Shown here: one piece after another, positions 1-5,944 of the stretch
How the letters are laid out: the number at the start of each line of letters is the position of its first letter
Position numbering within the stretch: position 1 is the first letter of the stretch
Assembly (NCBI GenBank): GCA_018374635.1
Contig: JAHAEW010000057.1
Coordinates: 1-20,099 of the forward strand
Length of the DNA stretch: 20,099 nt
Origin: Clostridiales bacterium
Lineage (GTDB): Bacteria > Bacillota > Clostridia > Oscillospirales > Oscillospiraceae
Direction: 5' to 3'
Program-made: the position numbers and the translations under genes
The notes under the pieces: generated by a model
The model's database searches: none
Seen by the model: only the letters and a program-made list of their open reading frames with translations
Told to the model about the DNA's origin: nothing

Positions 1-150
1 CCCGCTGCACCGGTGCAATCGCTGAGACTTCCGAATCAGCCCGTCGGGGCGTACTTTGAGGGGGCGCCGGGGGATGCATCCCCCGGCCCGTTCTTTCCCG
101 CCGGGTAGGCGGTTCCCGCCGAACAGGCGCACTCCCCGCCGGGCAGGCGC
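1..150 (-). repeat. Intergenic repeat, copy A (3' of the Crp-family gene)
   Basis: Positions 14-103 match 16628-16716 with about six differences and one 1-base indel. The block contains a perfect 22-bp palindrome at 66-87. Positions 97-112, 115-130 and 135-150 are three near-identical 16-bp units, read on the - strand as GCGCCTGYYCGGCGGG or close to it. Positions 111-130 match 16415-16434 exactly in the opposite orientation. The copy starts 2 bases after the stop codon of the upstream - strand gene. It may continue off the left edge. No open frame in it looks like a protein. Confidence 0.75.
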
Positions 151-152
151 AG

Positions 153-818
153 TTATGACTCTTCCTTCAGCTCAAAGAGGTTTTTATGAAAGTCTAAGAT
201 CCCCTCCCGGCGCATCTTCCCCAGTTCGGCGGACAGGGCGCTGCGGTCCACAGCCAGGTAGTCCGCCAGCCCCTGCCGGTCAAAGGGGATGGGGAAGCGG
301 GCCGTCCCCGCCCGCCGGGCCTGCCAGGACAGGTAGGAGAGCACCTTGCTGCGTGTGGTACGCTGGGAGACGTGGTCGATCTTGCTGCTGAGCAGACGGT
401 TTTTCTGGGCCAGAACCCCCACCAGATTGTGGATCAGCCGGGCGTGGAACGGGCAGGAGGAGGGGCACACCGTCAGGATCCGCTCCACATCCAGAAAGAC
501 GATCTCACTCTCCTCCACCGCCTGGACACTGACCCCCAGGGGCTCCTCTCCGCAGGCATAGGCCTCCCCGAAGAGGTCGCCGGGGCCGGCCTGGCCCTGA
601 ATGCTCCGGTTGCCCCAGAAGTCGTCCCGCAGGATGTGCACCGCCCCCGAGCACACCACGCCCACCTCCCGCACGGCACGGCCCTCCTCCCAGATCATGC
701 GCCCCTTTTCATAGCGCGCCGGCCGGGCCTGGAGACAGTTCCACATGGATGAGAGCTCCCCGGCCGACACCCCCTGGAAGAGGGGACAGGGGAGAAGAGA
801 CGCTGCCAATGTTTCCAT
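153..818 (-). CDS. Crp/Fnr-family transcriptional regulator
   Basis: A 221-residue protein with the usual two-domain Crp/Fnr layout: an N-terminal cyclic-nucleotide-binding-type beta barrel (about 12-115), a long dimer helix (about 125-160) and a C-terminal winged helix-turn-helix, with the recognition region around 179-207 (DRQGLADYLAVDRSALSAEL). There is no FNR-type N-terminal cysteine cluster. Cysteines at 118 and 122 (CPSSC) lie just before the dimer helix and could sense redox state or bind a ligand, which is inference. The ATG at 816-818 has GGAGGT five bases upstream. The gene diverges from the ferredoxin gene at 931, and the 112-base spacer holds a dyad placed to serve both promoters. 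The effector is not predictable from sequence. It is close to the small Crp-like regulators of anaerobic nitrosative or oxidative stress genes. Confidence 0.9.
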   Translation of the reverse strand: METLAASLLPCPLFQGVSAGELSSMWNCLQARPARYEKGRMIWEEGRAVREVGVVCSGAVHILRDDFWGNRSIQGQAGPGDLFGEAYACGEEPLGVSVQAVEESEIVFLDVERILTVCPSSCPFHARLIHNLVGVLAQKNRLLSSKIDHVSQRTTRSKVLSYLSWQARRAGTARFPIPFDRQGLADYLAVDRSALSAELGKMRREGILDFHKNLFELKEES

Positions 819-828
819 CGTTACCTCC

Positions 829-842
829 GTTGGATTTCCAAC
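829..842. promoter_or_regulatory. Candidate operator of the Crp-family regulator
   Basis: A perfect inverted repeat, GTTGGA-TT-TCCAAC, lies in the divergent spacer. Its centre (835.5) is 41.5 bases upstream of the start site expected from the TATACT hexamer at 865-870. This is the class II activator position. It also falls just downstream of the expected start of the divergent - strand promoter, where binding would repress. Site and spacing are seen; assignment to this regulator is inferred. Confidence 0.5.
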
Positions 843-857
843 CGCTTTTTTTCTCTT

Positions 858-886
858 ACCATAGTATACTCAGAGCACAAAGTCAA
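858..886 (-). promoter_or_regulatory. Sigma-A promoter of the Crp-family gene
   Basis: On the - strand, TTGACT (881-886) is separated by 17 bases from TATGGT (858-863). The leader to the ATG at 818 would be about 33 bases and would include the 829-842 dyad. Confidence 0.5.
865..870 (+). promoter_or_regulatory. -10 element of the ferredoxin gene
   Basis: TATACT is a good -10 hexamer but has no recognisable -35 at 16-18 bases, as expected for an activator-dependent promoter. A short hairpin (893-898 pairing with 902-907, loop GAA) sits in the leader before the ribosome-binding site. Confidence 0.4.
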
Positions 887-930
887 GAGAAAGACGGCGA
901 AGCCGTCCACTACTGAGGGAGGAAATCACT

Positions 931-1638
931 ATGGTCCGCAAGATCATCCACATCGACGAAGAGACCTGCAACGGCTGCGGCGCCTGCGCCAAGGCCTGCC
1001 ACGAGGGGGCCATCGGCATGGTAAACGGCAAGGCCCGCCTGCTGCGGGATGACTACTGCGACGGCCTGGGGGACTGCCTGCCCGCCTGCCCCGTCAACGC
1101 CATCACTTTTGTAGAGCGGGAGGCCGCCCCCTATGACCAGGCCGCTGTGCTGGCCCGTCAGGCGGCCGCCAAGGCCCCTCAGGCCGCGCCCCTGCCCTGC
1201 GGCTGTCCCGGCAGCGCCGCCCGGTCCCTCTCCCGTCCGGTCCGGACGGCCGCGTCCGCTCCCGCCGACCAGGAGAGCGAGCTCATGCAGTGGCCGGTCC
1301 AGATCAAGCTGGTCCCCACCCGGGCCCCCTGGCTGGACGGCGCAAAGCTCCTGGTGGCCGCCGACTGCACCGCCTACGCCTACGCCAACTTTCACCGGGA
1401 CTTCATCCGGGGAAAGATCACCCTGGTGGGCTGTCCCAAGCTGGACAGCGTGGATTACAGCGAAAAGCTCACTGAAATTCTGGCCAACAACGACATCCAG
1501 AGCGTCACCGTGGTGCGCATGGAGGTCCCCTGCTGCGGCGGGATCGAGCTGGCGGTCAAACAGGCCCTCCAGCGCAGCGGCAAGTTCCTCCCCTGGCAGG
1601 TGGTGACCATCTCCACCCGGGGCGAGATCCTGTCCTGA
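931..1638 (+). CDS. 4Fe-4S ferredoxin-domain protein (hcp-associated type)
   Basis: A 235-residue protein. The N-terminal 60 residues form a ferredoxin domain with a complete first motif (C13, C16, C19, C23) and a second motif C43-x5-C49-x3-C53-P in which the middle cysteine is Leu46. So one [4Fe-4S] cluster is certain, and a second would lack a ligand or be a 3Fe cluster. A Pro/Ala-rich linker (about 75-120) leads to a C-terminal domain with further cysteines in the contexts DCTAY, GCPKLD and PCCGG. Such proteins are often found with Crp/Fnr regulators and hybrid-cluster protein genes. Its partner is not visible here, so an electron-transfer role in redox or nitrosative stress is inferred. 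The ATG at 931 follows GGGAGG. The gene reads against the direction of the left replication fork. Confidence 0.85.
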   Translation: MVRKIIHIDEETCNGCGACAKACHEGAIGMVNGKARLLRDDYCDGLGDCLPACPVNAITFVEREAAPYDQAAVLARQAAAKAPQAAPLPCGCPGSAARSLSRPVRTAASAPADQESELMQWPVQIKLVPTRAPWLDGAKLLVAADCTAYAYANFHRDFIRGKITLVGCPKLDSVDYSEKLTEILANNDIQSVTVVRMEVPCCGGIELAVKQALQRSGKFLPWQVVTISTRGEILS

Positions 1639-1742
1639 TTACCGTCCTTTGACCCAAAAACGCTTCCCTTTTTCCACATACTTCCGCGCCCTGCCACATA
1701 TAGTTAGCTGTGCATCTGCAAGCGCAGGGGAGTTGTTGCTAT

Positions 1743-2000
1743 GTGAAGGGAAACATGGAAGAGCGGGCCGTACAGCTGGCCTTGTACATCATCGAGCATA
1801 AGGCTACCGTCCGTGCCGCCGCCCAGAAGTTTGGCATCAGCAAATCCACCGTACACAAGGACCTGAGCGAACGTCTGCCCGGGTTTAACCGGCCGCTTTA
1901 CCACCAGGTCAAGCGCGTGCTGGACGAGAACAAGGCCCAGCGGCACATCCGGGGTGGCATCGCCACCCGGGAAAAGTACCGTCACGCCCACGGAGCATGA
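1743..2000 (+). CDS. spoIIID: Sporulation transcriptional regulator SpoIIID
   Basis: An 85-residue DNA-binding protein with the SpoIIID hallmark region at 21-45 (ATVRAAAQKFGISKSTVHKD, then LSERLP), a helix-turn-helix. The distal stretch RHIRGGIATREKY matches the conserved end of the family. In Bacillus it acts in the mother cell, activating and repressing sigma-E genes and helping to produce sigma-K. The GTG at 1743 is chosen because AGGGGAG (1726-1732) is well spaced and because clostridial homologues begin with an MKG-x2-EER-like sequence. An internal ATG at 1755 is the alternative. I found no convincing sigma-E promoter in the short upstream gap. A strong hairpin follows the stop codon. 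Its presence indicates a sporulating lineage. Confidence 0.93.
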   Translation: MKGNMEERAVQLALYIIEHKATVRAAAQKFGISKSTVHKDLSERLPGFNRPLYHQVKRVLDENKAQRHIRGGIATREKYRHAHGA

Positions 2001-2010
2001 ACACCAGAAA

Positions 2011-2045
2011 GAACGCCGCCGGCAGATGCCGGCGGCGTTCTCTTG
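2011..2045. terminator. Intrinsic terminator, probably bidirectional
   Basis: Positions 2011-2023 pair perfectly with 2028-2040 around the loop AGAT, giving a 13-bp GC-rich stem. On the + strand it is followed by TCTTGTT, downstream of spoIIID. On the - strand it is followed by TTTCTGGTGTT, downstream of the gene ending at 2064. It separates two converging genes. Confidence 0.8.
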
Positions 2046-2063
2046 TTCCATATTTCGGGGCTC

Positions 2064-2405
2064 TTACAGGCAGCACAGCAGCACACCCACCGTCAGACAC
2101 AGAATGGCCCCGGTGGCGCACAGGTCCAGCACAAGTCCCACCCGCTCGCTCCACGGGCGCTTCCGGGCAGGCGCCTCCTCCCGGGCGGAGCCGGACAGGG
2201 AAGGGGGCCCCTTCGGTTCCGCCCGGCTGTCCAACTGACGGCGGTAGGCCTCCAGGTCCACCACTTTTCCGGCAGCGGGCGCCGCACAGGACGCGGTTTG
2301 GGACCGCCTGGTAACGCATACCCGGTCCCCGCCGCTGGCCTGCTCCTCCACTCGGCGAAAGACCGTCACATAGCGGGCATCCATATTTAGATAGGTCGTC
2401 TCCAT
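2064..2405 (-). CDS. SOS-controlled tail-anchored small membrane protein, function unknown
   Basis: A 113-residue protein that I do not recognise. Residues 1-25 may form a short folded or helical segment. Residues 26-85 are polar and low-complexity, with the short motif KVVDLEAYRRQL (47-58). A basic stretch (KRPWSER, 82-88) precedes one membrane helix (about 88-112) that ends at the C-terminus (LLCCL). With basic residues inside, the bulk of the protein should face the cytoplasm. There is no LysM domain and no signal peptide. The ATG at 2405 has GGAGGG at good distance. The leader is about 129 bases and comes from a near-consensus promoter overlapped by two LexA boxes, so expression should follow DNA damage. 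Small LexA-controlled membrane proteins elsewhere (YneA, SosA, SidA) block cell division, so a division-checkpoint role is a reasonable guess, not a demonstrated one. Confidence 0.8.
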   Translation of the reverse strand: METTYLNMDARYVTVFRRVEEQASGGDRVCVTRRSQTASCAAPAAGKVVDLEAYRRQLDSRAEPKGPPSLSGSAREEAPARKRPWSERVGLVLDLCATGAILCLTVGVLLCCL

Positions 2406-2427
2406 ACCGATCCCTCCTGCGTGGCCC

Positions 2428-2451
2428 TTACACGCTGCCCCGGGCCTTCAT
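2428..2451 (-). other. Possible 7-codon leader ORF in the SOS mRNA
   Basis: In the leader of the SOS-controlled gene, an ATG with GGGA just upstream opens a reading frame MKARGSV followed by TAA, ending 22 bases before the main ATG. The CCCGGG sequences at 2439-2444 and 2456-2461 can pair across its start. A chance ORF is quite possible. Confidence 0.2.
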
Positions 2452-2521
2452 CTGTCCCGGGCGGGGGGCCTTTTTCTTTTGGACGCGGTGGGGAAATACT
2501 TTGTTCCCCCCTGTCGGAAAT

Positions 2522-2569
2522 GAACTTTTGTTCGAATAAGATTATACAACGTACGTTCGATTCTTGCAA
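2522..2569 (-). promoter_or_regulatory. LexA-controlled promoter with two SOS boxes
   Basis: On the - strand, TTGCAA (2564-2569), 17 bases, then TATAAT (2541-2546) makes a strong sigma-A promoter. Box 1 at 2522-2533 is GAACTTTTGTTC, a perfect GAAC-N4-GTTC, and lies over the expected start site. Box 2 at 2547-2558 (CAACGTACGTTC on +) has one mismatch to the core and fills the -35/-10 spacer. Box centres are 25 bp apart. The Firmicute LexA consensus is CGAACRNRYGTTYG. The only gene this promoter faces is the one at 2405-2064. Confidence 0.85.
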
Positions 2570-2614
2570 GGGGAATTTTCCGGATCTTGTCCACTTTTTT
2601 ATGCCCGGATGTGG

Positions 2615-2647
2615 AAGAGGCGGGACCCGTTTTGGGTCCCGCCTCTT
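2615..2647 (-). terminator. Terminator-like hairpin after jag
   Basis: Positions 2615-2628 pair perfectly with 2634-2647 (14-bp stem, 5-base loop) starting 11 bases after the jag stop codon. On the - strand no U-tract follows directly; a short A/T-rich run appears about 12 bases further on. It probably ends the rpmH-jag transcript and insulates the SOS promoter. Confidence 0.6.
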
Positions 2648-2658
2648 GAGGCTTCTGC

Positions 2659-3414
2659 TTACCGGTGCTCGCCCCGGCTGTATGCTACCACCGTGCGGCG
2701 GTTAGGCTCCGTGCCCACCGAGTAGGTGGCGATGTCGGGATACTCCTGAAGGGCAGTGTGGATCACATGGCGCTCATAGGCATTCATGGGCTCCAGGGTG
2801 ACGTTGCGGCGGTACTTGACCACCTTGGCGGCCACCTTGTTGGCCAAACGCTCCAGGGATTCCTCCCGCTTGGCGCGGTAGTGTTCGGCATCCAGATGGA
2901 TGCGCACCCGCTTGTTCAGGCCGCGGTTGACGGCGTAGACAGTGAGCTGCTGAATGGCGTCCAGGGTCTCGCCCCGGCGGCCGATGAGGGTCCCCAGATT
3001 TTGGCCCACCAGCTCCACCTGGTAATTGCCGCGCTCATCCAGTTCGATGCGGGGCGCGGCCTCCGCACCCATATGGGCCAGCAGCCCGGTGAGGAAGCTG
3101 TATATCCGTTCGGCCGCCTCGTCGCCGCTCAGATCGGCGGCGGACTCTGCCGCGGGGACAGGCTGGGCGGGGACGGAAGCCCGGACCGCCTCTTCCACGG
3201 GAGGAGCCAAGACCACAGGGTCCTCCTCCGCCTCGTCCGGGGCCTCATAGGTCACTTTCACCTTGGCAGGGCAGCTGCCGATGCCCAGAAAACCAGACTT
3301 GGCCCGCTCCAGGACCTCCACCGAGACATCGTCCCGGTCCAGGCCCAGCTTGGCCAGGGCCGCCTCCACGGCGGCCTCCTCCGTCTTGCCGGTGCTCTCA
3401 ATCCATTTCAGCAC
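2659..3414 (-). CDS. jag: Jag/KhpB RNA-binding protein
   Basis: A 251-residue protein with the full Jag domain order: Jag-N (1-57, including SGFLGIGSCPAKVKV), an acidic, Pro/Ala-rich linker (58-100), a KH domain with its GxxG loop as GRRG (145-148), and a C-terminal R3H domain with the R-x3-H signature at R215/H219. KhpB binds many RNAs, often with KhpA, and influences cell elongation, division and sporulation in Firmicutes. It starts with GTG (3412-3414), 3 bases after the yidC stop, and its ribosome-binding site (AAGGAGGG) lies inside the end of yidC, so the two are translationally coupled. The yidC-jag pairing is standard for Firmicutes. Symbol khpB is equally valid. Confidence 0.95.
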   Translation of the reverse strand: MLKWIESTGKTEEAAVEAALAKLGLDRDDVSVEVLERAKSGFLGIGSCPAKVKVTYEAPDEAEEDPVVLAPPVEEAVRASVPAQPVPAAESAADLSGDEAAERIYSFLTGLLAHMGAEAAPRIELDERGNYQVELVGQNLGTLIGRRGETLDAIQQLTVYAVNRGLNKRVRIHLDAEHYRAKREESLERLANKVAAKVVKYRRNVTLEPMNAYERHVIHTALQEYPDIATYSVGTEPNRRTVVAYSRGEHR

Positions 3415-3417
3415 GGC

Positions 3418-4851
3418 TTATCCCTCCTTGCTGTCGTCTTCCGGGGAAGTCTCCTCCTCGGACTCCGGGGCATAGGGCGCCTCGGCCAGATCGTCTGCGG
3501 AGCCGTTTTCCACCACAGGAGTATCCGGTGTGGAAATCTTCTGCTCCTCCACAGGCGTCACAGGTTTTTCCTCTTCCACCACGGAAGTCTGCGCCGGCTC
3601 CCCGGCCTGCTTTTTCCGGCCGAAGAGGGGCTTCTTTTCCGCCTGGGCATCCTGGGCCTGCTTGGCGTTATCCCAGTCCCGGTCCGGATCGTGGTAGGGG
3701 GTGGGGCCGTCGGGGCTGAAGCGGTTGGGGTCATAGGCCCGGCCACGGGCATAGGAGCGCAGTCCGATGCCGCTGACCGAGATGACGGCGGTATCCTTGT
3801 TGTCCTTTTCCATGGACTCCAGGATCTCCTTCTTCCTCTTGCCCTTGGCGTGCTTGGCCTCCTCGATGCGGCGGGCCCGCTCTTCCGCGGCCAGGCGCTT
3901 GCGCTCCTTTTCCTCTTCCTTCTCCAGGCGCTCCCGCTCGGCTGCCTTGGCGGCGGCCTCCTCGTAGTCCTTCTTGAGCATCTTGCCGCAGATGAACTCC
4001 TGCACCATGGAGAGCAGGTTCTGGATGATCCAGTAGAGACACAGGGCCGCGGGCATGGAGAAGCCGATCCACAGGGAGATCAGGGGCATGGTGATGAGCA
4101 TGGTCTTCATCGTAGGGTTGTTCTGGGCCTCGGCCGACTGCTTGTTCACCGCGTTGGTCTTCTGGGAGATCAGGGAGAAGATGAAGCCGGACACCGCGGA
4201 GATCACGGGCAGCAGGAAGAGGGCAAAGCCCCCGCTGACGGTCCAGAACTTGAGCTGAGGCACCAGCGCCAGGTTGAAGATGCCCAGGAAATCAAAGTTG
4301 ATGGGGAAGATGTTGGCCCCCTCCCCGGCCGCGGCCTGAACGGCCGCCATATTCTCGGGGGTGATGAGGGAGGAGAGATAGAGCTGGTGATAGCCGCCGT
4401 TGTTGAAGGCCTCGCCGGCAGTCTTGATCCAGTTCTGGTCAAAGGCCACCTGGCCCCAGTTGAGCACATCGGCGATGGCGGTCAGGTTGTTCACATCCAC
4501 GTTCATCAGGTAGACCAGAGGTTCGCGGATGATGGAGTAGAGGGGCAGCAGGATGAACAGGGGAATGAAGGACCACAGGCAGCCGCCCATGGGGTTGACC
4601 TTTTCCCGCTCATAGAGCTTCTGTATCTCTGCGTTGTAGCGTTCCCGGTCCTTGCCGTACTGCTTTTGCAGCTTCTGCATCTGGCCGGAGAGCATATTCA
4701 TCTGGATCATGCTCTTCTTGCCCTTGAGCTGGAAGGGGAAGAGGATGATCTTCACCACCAGCGCAAAGAGGATGAGGGCCAGGCCGTAGCTGCCCGTCAT
4801 CTGGTAAAATGTGTTAAGCACCCATACAAAGGGGGAGAGGAGAATTTTCAT
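3418..4851 (-). CDS. yidC: Membrane protein insertase YidC/SpoIIIJ
   Basis: A 477-residue Oxa1/Alb3/YidC-family protein that inserts membrane proteins with or after Sec. Hydrophobic segments lie at about 20-41, 91-110, 207-229 and 250-282. Lys34 in the first segment stands where Bacillus SpoIIIJ has its groove arginine. The cytoplasmic loop GKKSMIQMNMLSGQMQKLQKQY follows it. Unlike Bacillus homologues it has no lipobox signal, as is usual in Clostridia. After about residue 290 comes a long tail: a highly charged coiled coil (about 295-345, rich in E, K, R and A), then an acidic, Pro-rich disordered end. This makes it longer than the typical 220-290 residue Gram-positive form. ATG at 4851 has GGAGG seven bases upstream. 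It lies 69 bases after yidD in the rpmH operon. Confidence 0.95.
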   Translation of the reverse strand: MKILLSPFVWVLNTFYQMTGSYGLALILFALVVKIILFPFQLKGKKSMIQMNMLSGQMQKLQKQYGKDRERYNAEIQKLYEREKVNPMGGCLWSFIPLFILLPLYSIIREPLVYLMNVDVNNLTAIADVLNWGQVAFDQNWIKTAGEAFNNGGYHQLYLSSLITPENMAAVQAAAGEGANIFPINFDFLGIFNLALVPQLKFWTVSGGFALFLLPVISAVSGFIFSLISQKTNAVNKQSAEAQNNPTMKTMLITMPLISLWIGFSMPAALCLYWIIQNLLSMVQEFICGKMLKKDYEEAAAKAAERERLEKEEEKERKRLAAEERARRIEEAKHAKGKRKKEILESMEKDNKDTAVISVSGIGLRSYARGRAYDPNRFSPDGPTPYHDPDRDWDNAKQAQDAQAEKKPLFGRKKQAGEPAQTSVVEEEKPVTPVEEQKISTPDTPVVENGSADDLAEAPYAPESEEETSPEDDSKEG

Positions 4852-4920
4852 ATGTCAGCCTCCAAAGTGATAGTCACGCGCGGGATGGGGGCGCGGGGAT
4901 GCATTTGGAAGACAAACGGC

Positions 4921-5139
4921 TCAGGGAACGGGGTCATACTGGATGCTCTTCTGCCGGTGAAAGGGATGACATTTCAAGATCCGGCGCAGGGCAAGCCAGC
5001 CCCCCCTGCGTGCGCCGTACTTCTCCACCGCCTCCAGGGCATAGGCCGAGCAGGTGGGGATAAACCGGCAGCAGGGGGGACGCAGCGGGGAGATGCTGGC
5101 GCGGTAAAAGCGGATCAGGGCCAAGAGAAGCCCCTTCAC
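4921..5139 (-). CDS. yidD: Membrane protein insertion efficiency factor YidD
   Basis: A 72-residue YidD-family protein, normal in length. The family core is clear: an N-terminal amphipathic helix, then RFYRASISPLRPPCCRFIP and CSAYALEAVEKYG, and the end segment RILKCHPF. YidD is a small cytoplasmic, membrane-associated factor that assists YidC-dependent insertion. The GTG start overlaps the rnpA stop codon in GTGA (5136-5139), implying translational coupling. The 69-base gap to yidC contains the yidC ribosome-binding site. Confidence 0.93.
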   Translation of the reverse strand: MKGLLLALIRFYRASISPLRPPCCRFIPTCSAYALEAVEKYGARRGGWLALRRILKCHPFHRQKSIQYDPVP

Positions 5140-5483
5140 ACCGTCTCCCTCCGGACCAATCCCAGCTTGTCCATGGTCTTGAGGAGCTGCCGCTCGATCT
5201 CCCGGTAACGGGCGAAGGAGGCGCGCACCCGCGCTACCACCACGATGTCGTAGCCCACCTGGAACTGCCCCTCATGGAGCCGGTAGGCCTCCCGGATGCG
5301 GCGGCGGGTCCGGTTCCGGATGACCGCCTTGCCCACCTTGGTCCCCACGGTCAGTCCCAGCCGGTTCTTTCCCAGCTTGTTCCGTCGGCAGTATACCGCC
5401 ACGCAGGGCGAGACCGCCGACTTTCCCCTGCTGTACAGCCGGCGGAATTCGTGGTTCAATTTGAGCGAGACGGTATCTTTCAC
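5136..5483 (-). CDS. rnpA: Ribonuclease P protein component
   Basis: A 115-residue RnpA of normal length. It is the protein cofactor of RNase P, which with M1 RNA removes 5' leaders from pre-tRNAs. The RNR signature is plain (AVIRNRTRRRIREAYR, about 53-68), as is the N-terminal substrate-binding part (NHEFRRLYSRGKSAVSP). It starts with GTG (5481-5483), preceded by a purine-rich AAGGGGAAG. It follows rpmH with a 141-base gap that can form a hairpin, and overlaps yidD by 4 bases. Confidence 0.95.
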   Translation of the reverse strand: MKDTVSLKLNHEFRRLYSRGKSAVSPCVAVYCRRNKLGKNRLGLTVGTKVGKAVIRNRTRRRIREAYRLHEGQFQVGYDIVVVARVRASFARYREIERQLLKTMDKLGLVRRETV

Positions 5484-5545
5484 GGCGCTTCCCCTTTTCC
5501 TTCCCGGGGAAGGGCGGCGAGCCGCATTTCCCCATGATGCTACGC

Positions 5546-5576
5546 AGGGGCGGTGGGATGAAACTCCCCCGCCCCT
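5546..5576 (-). other. Hairpin in the rpmH-rnpA spacer
   Basis: Positions 5546-5553 pair with 5569-5576 (8 bp, GC-rich, 15-base loop). No U-tract follows on the - strand, so it is more likely an mRNA-processing or stability element than a full terminator. It could help set the high rpmH to rnpA expression ratio known for this operon. That role is inferred. Confidence 0.35.
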
Positions 5577-5624
5577 TCTTATGACGCTATGCCGTTTGTT
5601 TCCCGGAGCGCGAGCTGTTCCAGC

Positions 5625-5759
5625 TTAGTGGGACAGACGGGCGCGGCCCTTGGCGCGGCGGCGAGCCAGCACCTTGCGGCCATTCGCGGTGGCCATGCGC
5701 TTACGGAAGCCATGCACTTTGGAGCGCTGGCGCTTCTTGGGCTGATAGGTACGAACCAT
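5625..5759 (-). CDS. rpmH: 50S ribosomal protein L34
   Basis: A 44-residue L34 of exact family length, very basic, with the family sequence KRQRSKVHGFRKRMAT and GRKVLARRRAKGRARLS. It binds 23S rRNA in the large subunit. The ATG at 5757-5759 is preceded by AGGAGGTG seven bases upstream. An upstream in-frame start at 5840 would add 27 unrelated residues and is rejected. It is first in the rpmH-rnpA-yidD-yidC-jag operon and diverges from dnaA across the first part of oriC. Confidence 0.97.
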   Translation of the reverse strand: MVRTYQPKKRQRSKVHGFRKRMATANGRKVLARRRAKGRARLSH

Positions 5760-5853
5760 TTCCGGTACACCTCCTGTACTTATTCTGGCAGGTTTTCCAC
5801 CTGCCCGCCACAACGGCCGGAATCCGGCCGCGGTCGTCAAAAGGAAAAATGCT

Positions 5854-5879
5854 TTACACCAGATAAGGACATGGTGTAA
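5854..5879 (-). promoter_or_regulatory. rpmH: 5'-end hairpin of the rpmH leader
   Basis: TTACACCA (5854-5861) and TGGTGTAA (5872-5879) form an 8-bp stem with a 10-base loop, right at the expected 5' end of the rpmH mRNA. On the - strand it is followed within a few bases by ATTTTTCCTTTT. It may stabilise the message or act as a weak attenuator. Confidence 0.4.
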
Positions 5880-5884
5880 TCTGT

Positions 5885-5914
5885 ATTATAGCGTATGAAG
5901 AAATGCCCTGTCAA
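5885..5914 (-). promoter_or_regulatory. rpmH: rpmH operon promoter
   Basis: On the - strand, consensus TTGACA (5909-5914), an 18-base spacer and consensus TATAAT (5885-5890). The leader to the rpmH ATG is about 120 bases. The promoter lies 30 bases from the first DnaA box of oriC. Confidence 0.85.
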
Positions 5915-5944
5915 CACCATTTTTCTGTCTTTTTTGTCTTCATT

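Noticed and set aside
1639..1742. Sigma-E promoter for spoIIID
   Set aside because: Some CATAT/CATACT-like pieces occur (1677-1703), but no pair with proper -35/-10 spacing could be supported.
2387..2569. 60-codon - strand open frame across the SOS promoter
   Set aside because: It starts inside the -35 element and runs through the leader, so it cannot be translated from this promoter.
2665..5208. Very long + strand open frame opposite jag, yidC and yidD
   Set aside because: The product is a low-complexity run of G, L, H, R and D without domains, and the - strand genes are unmistakable. It reflects high third-position GC.
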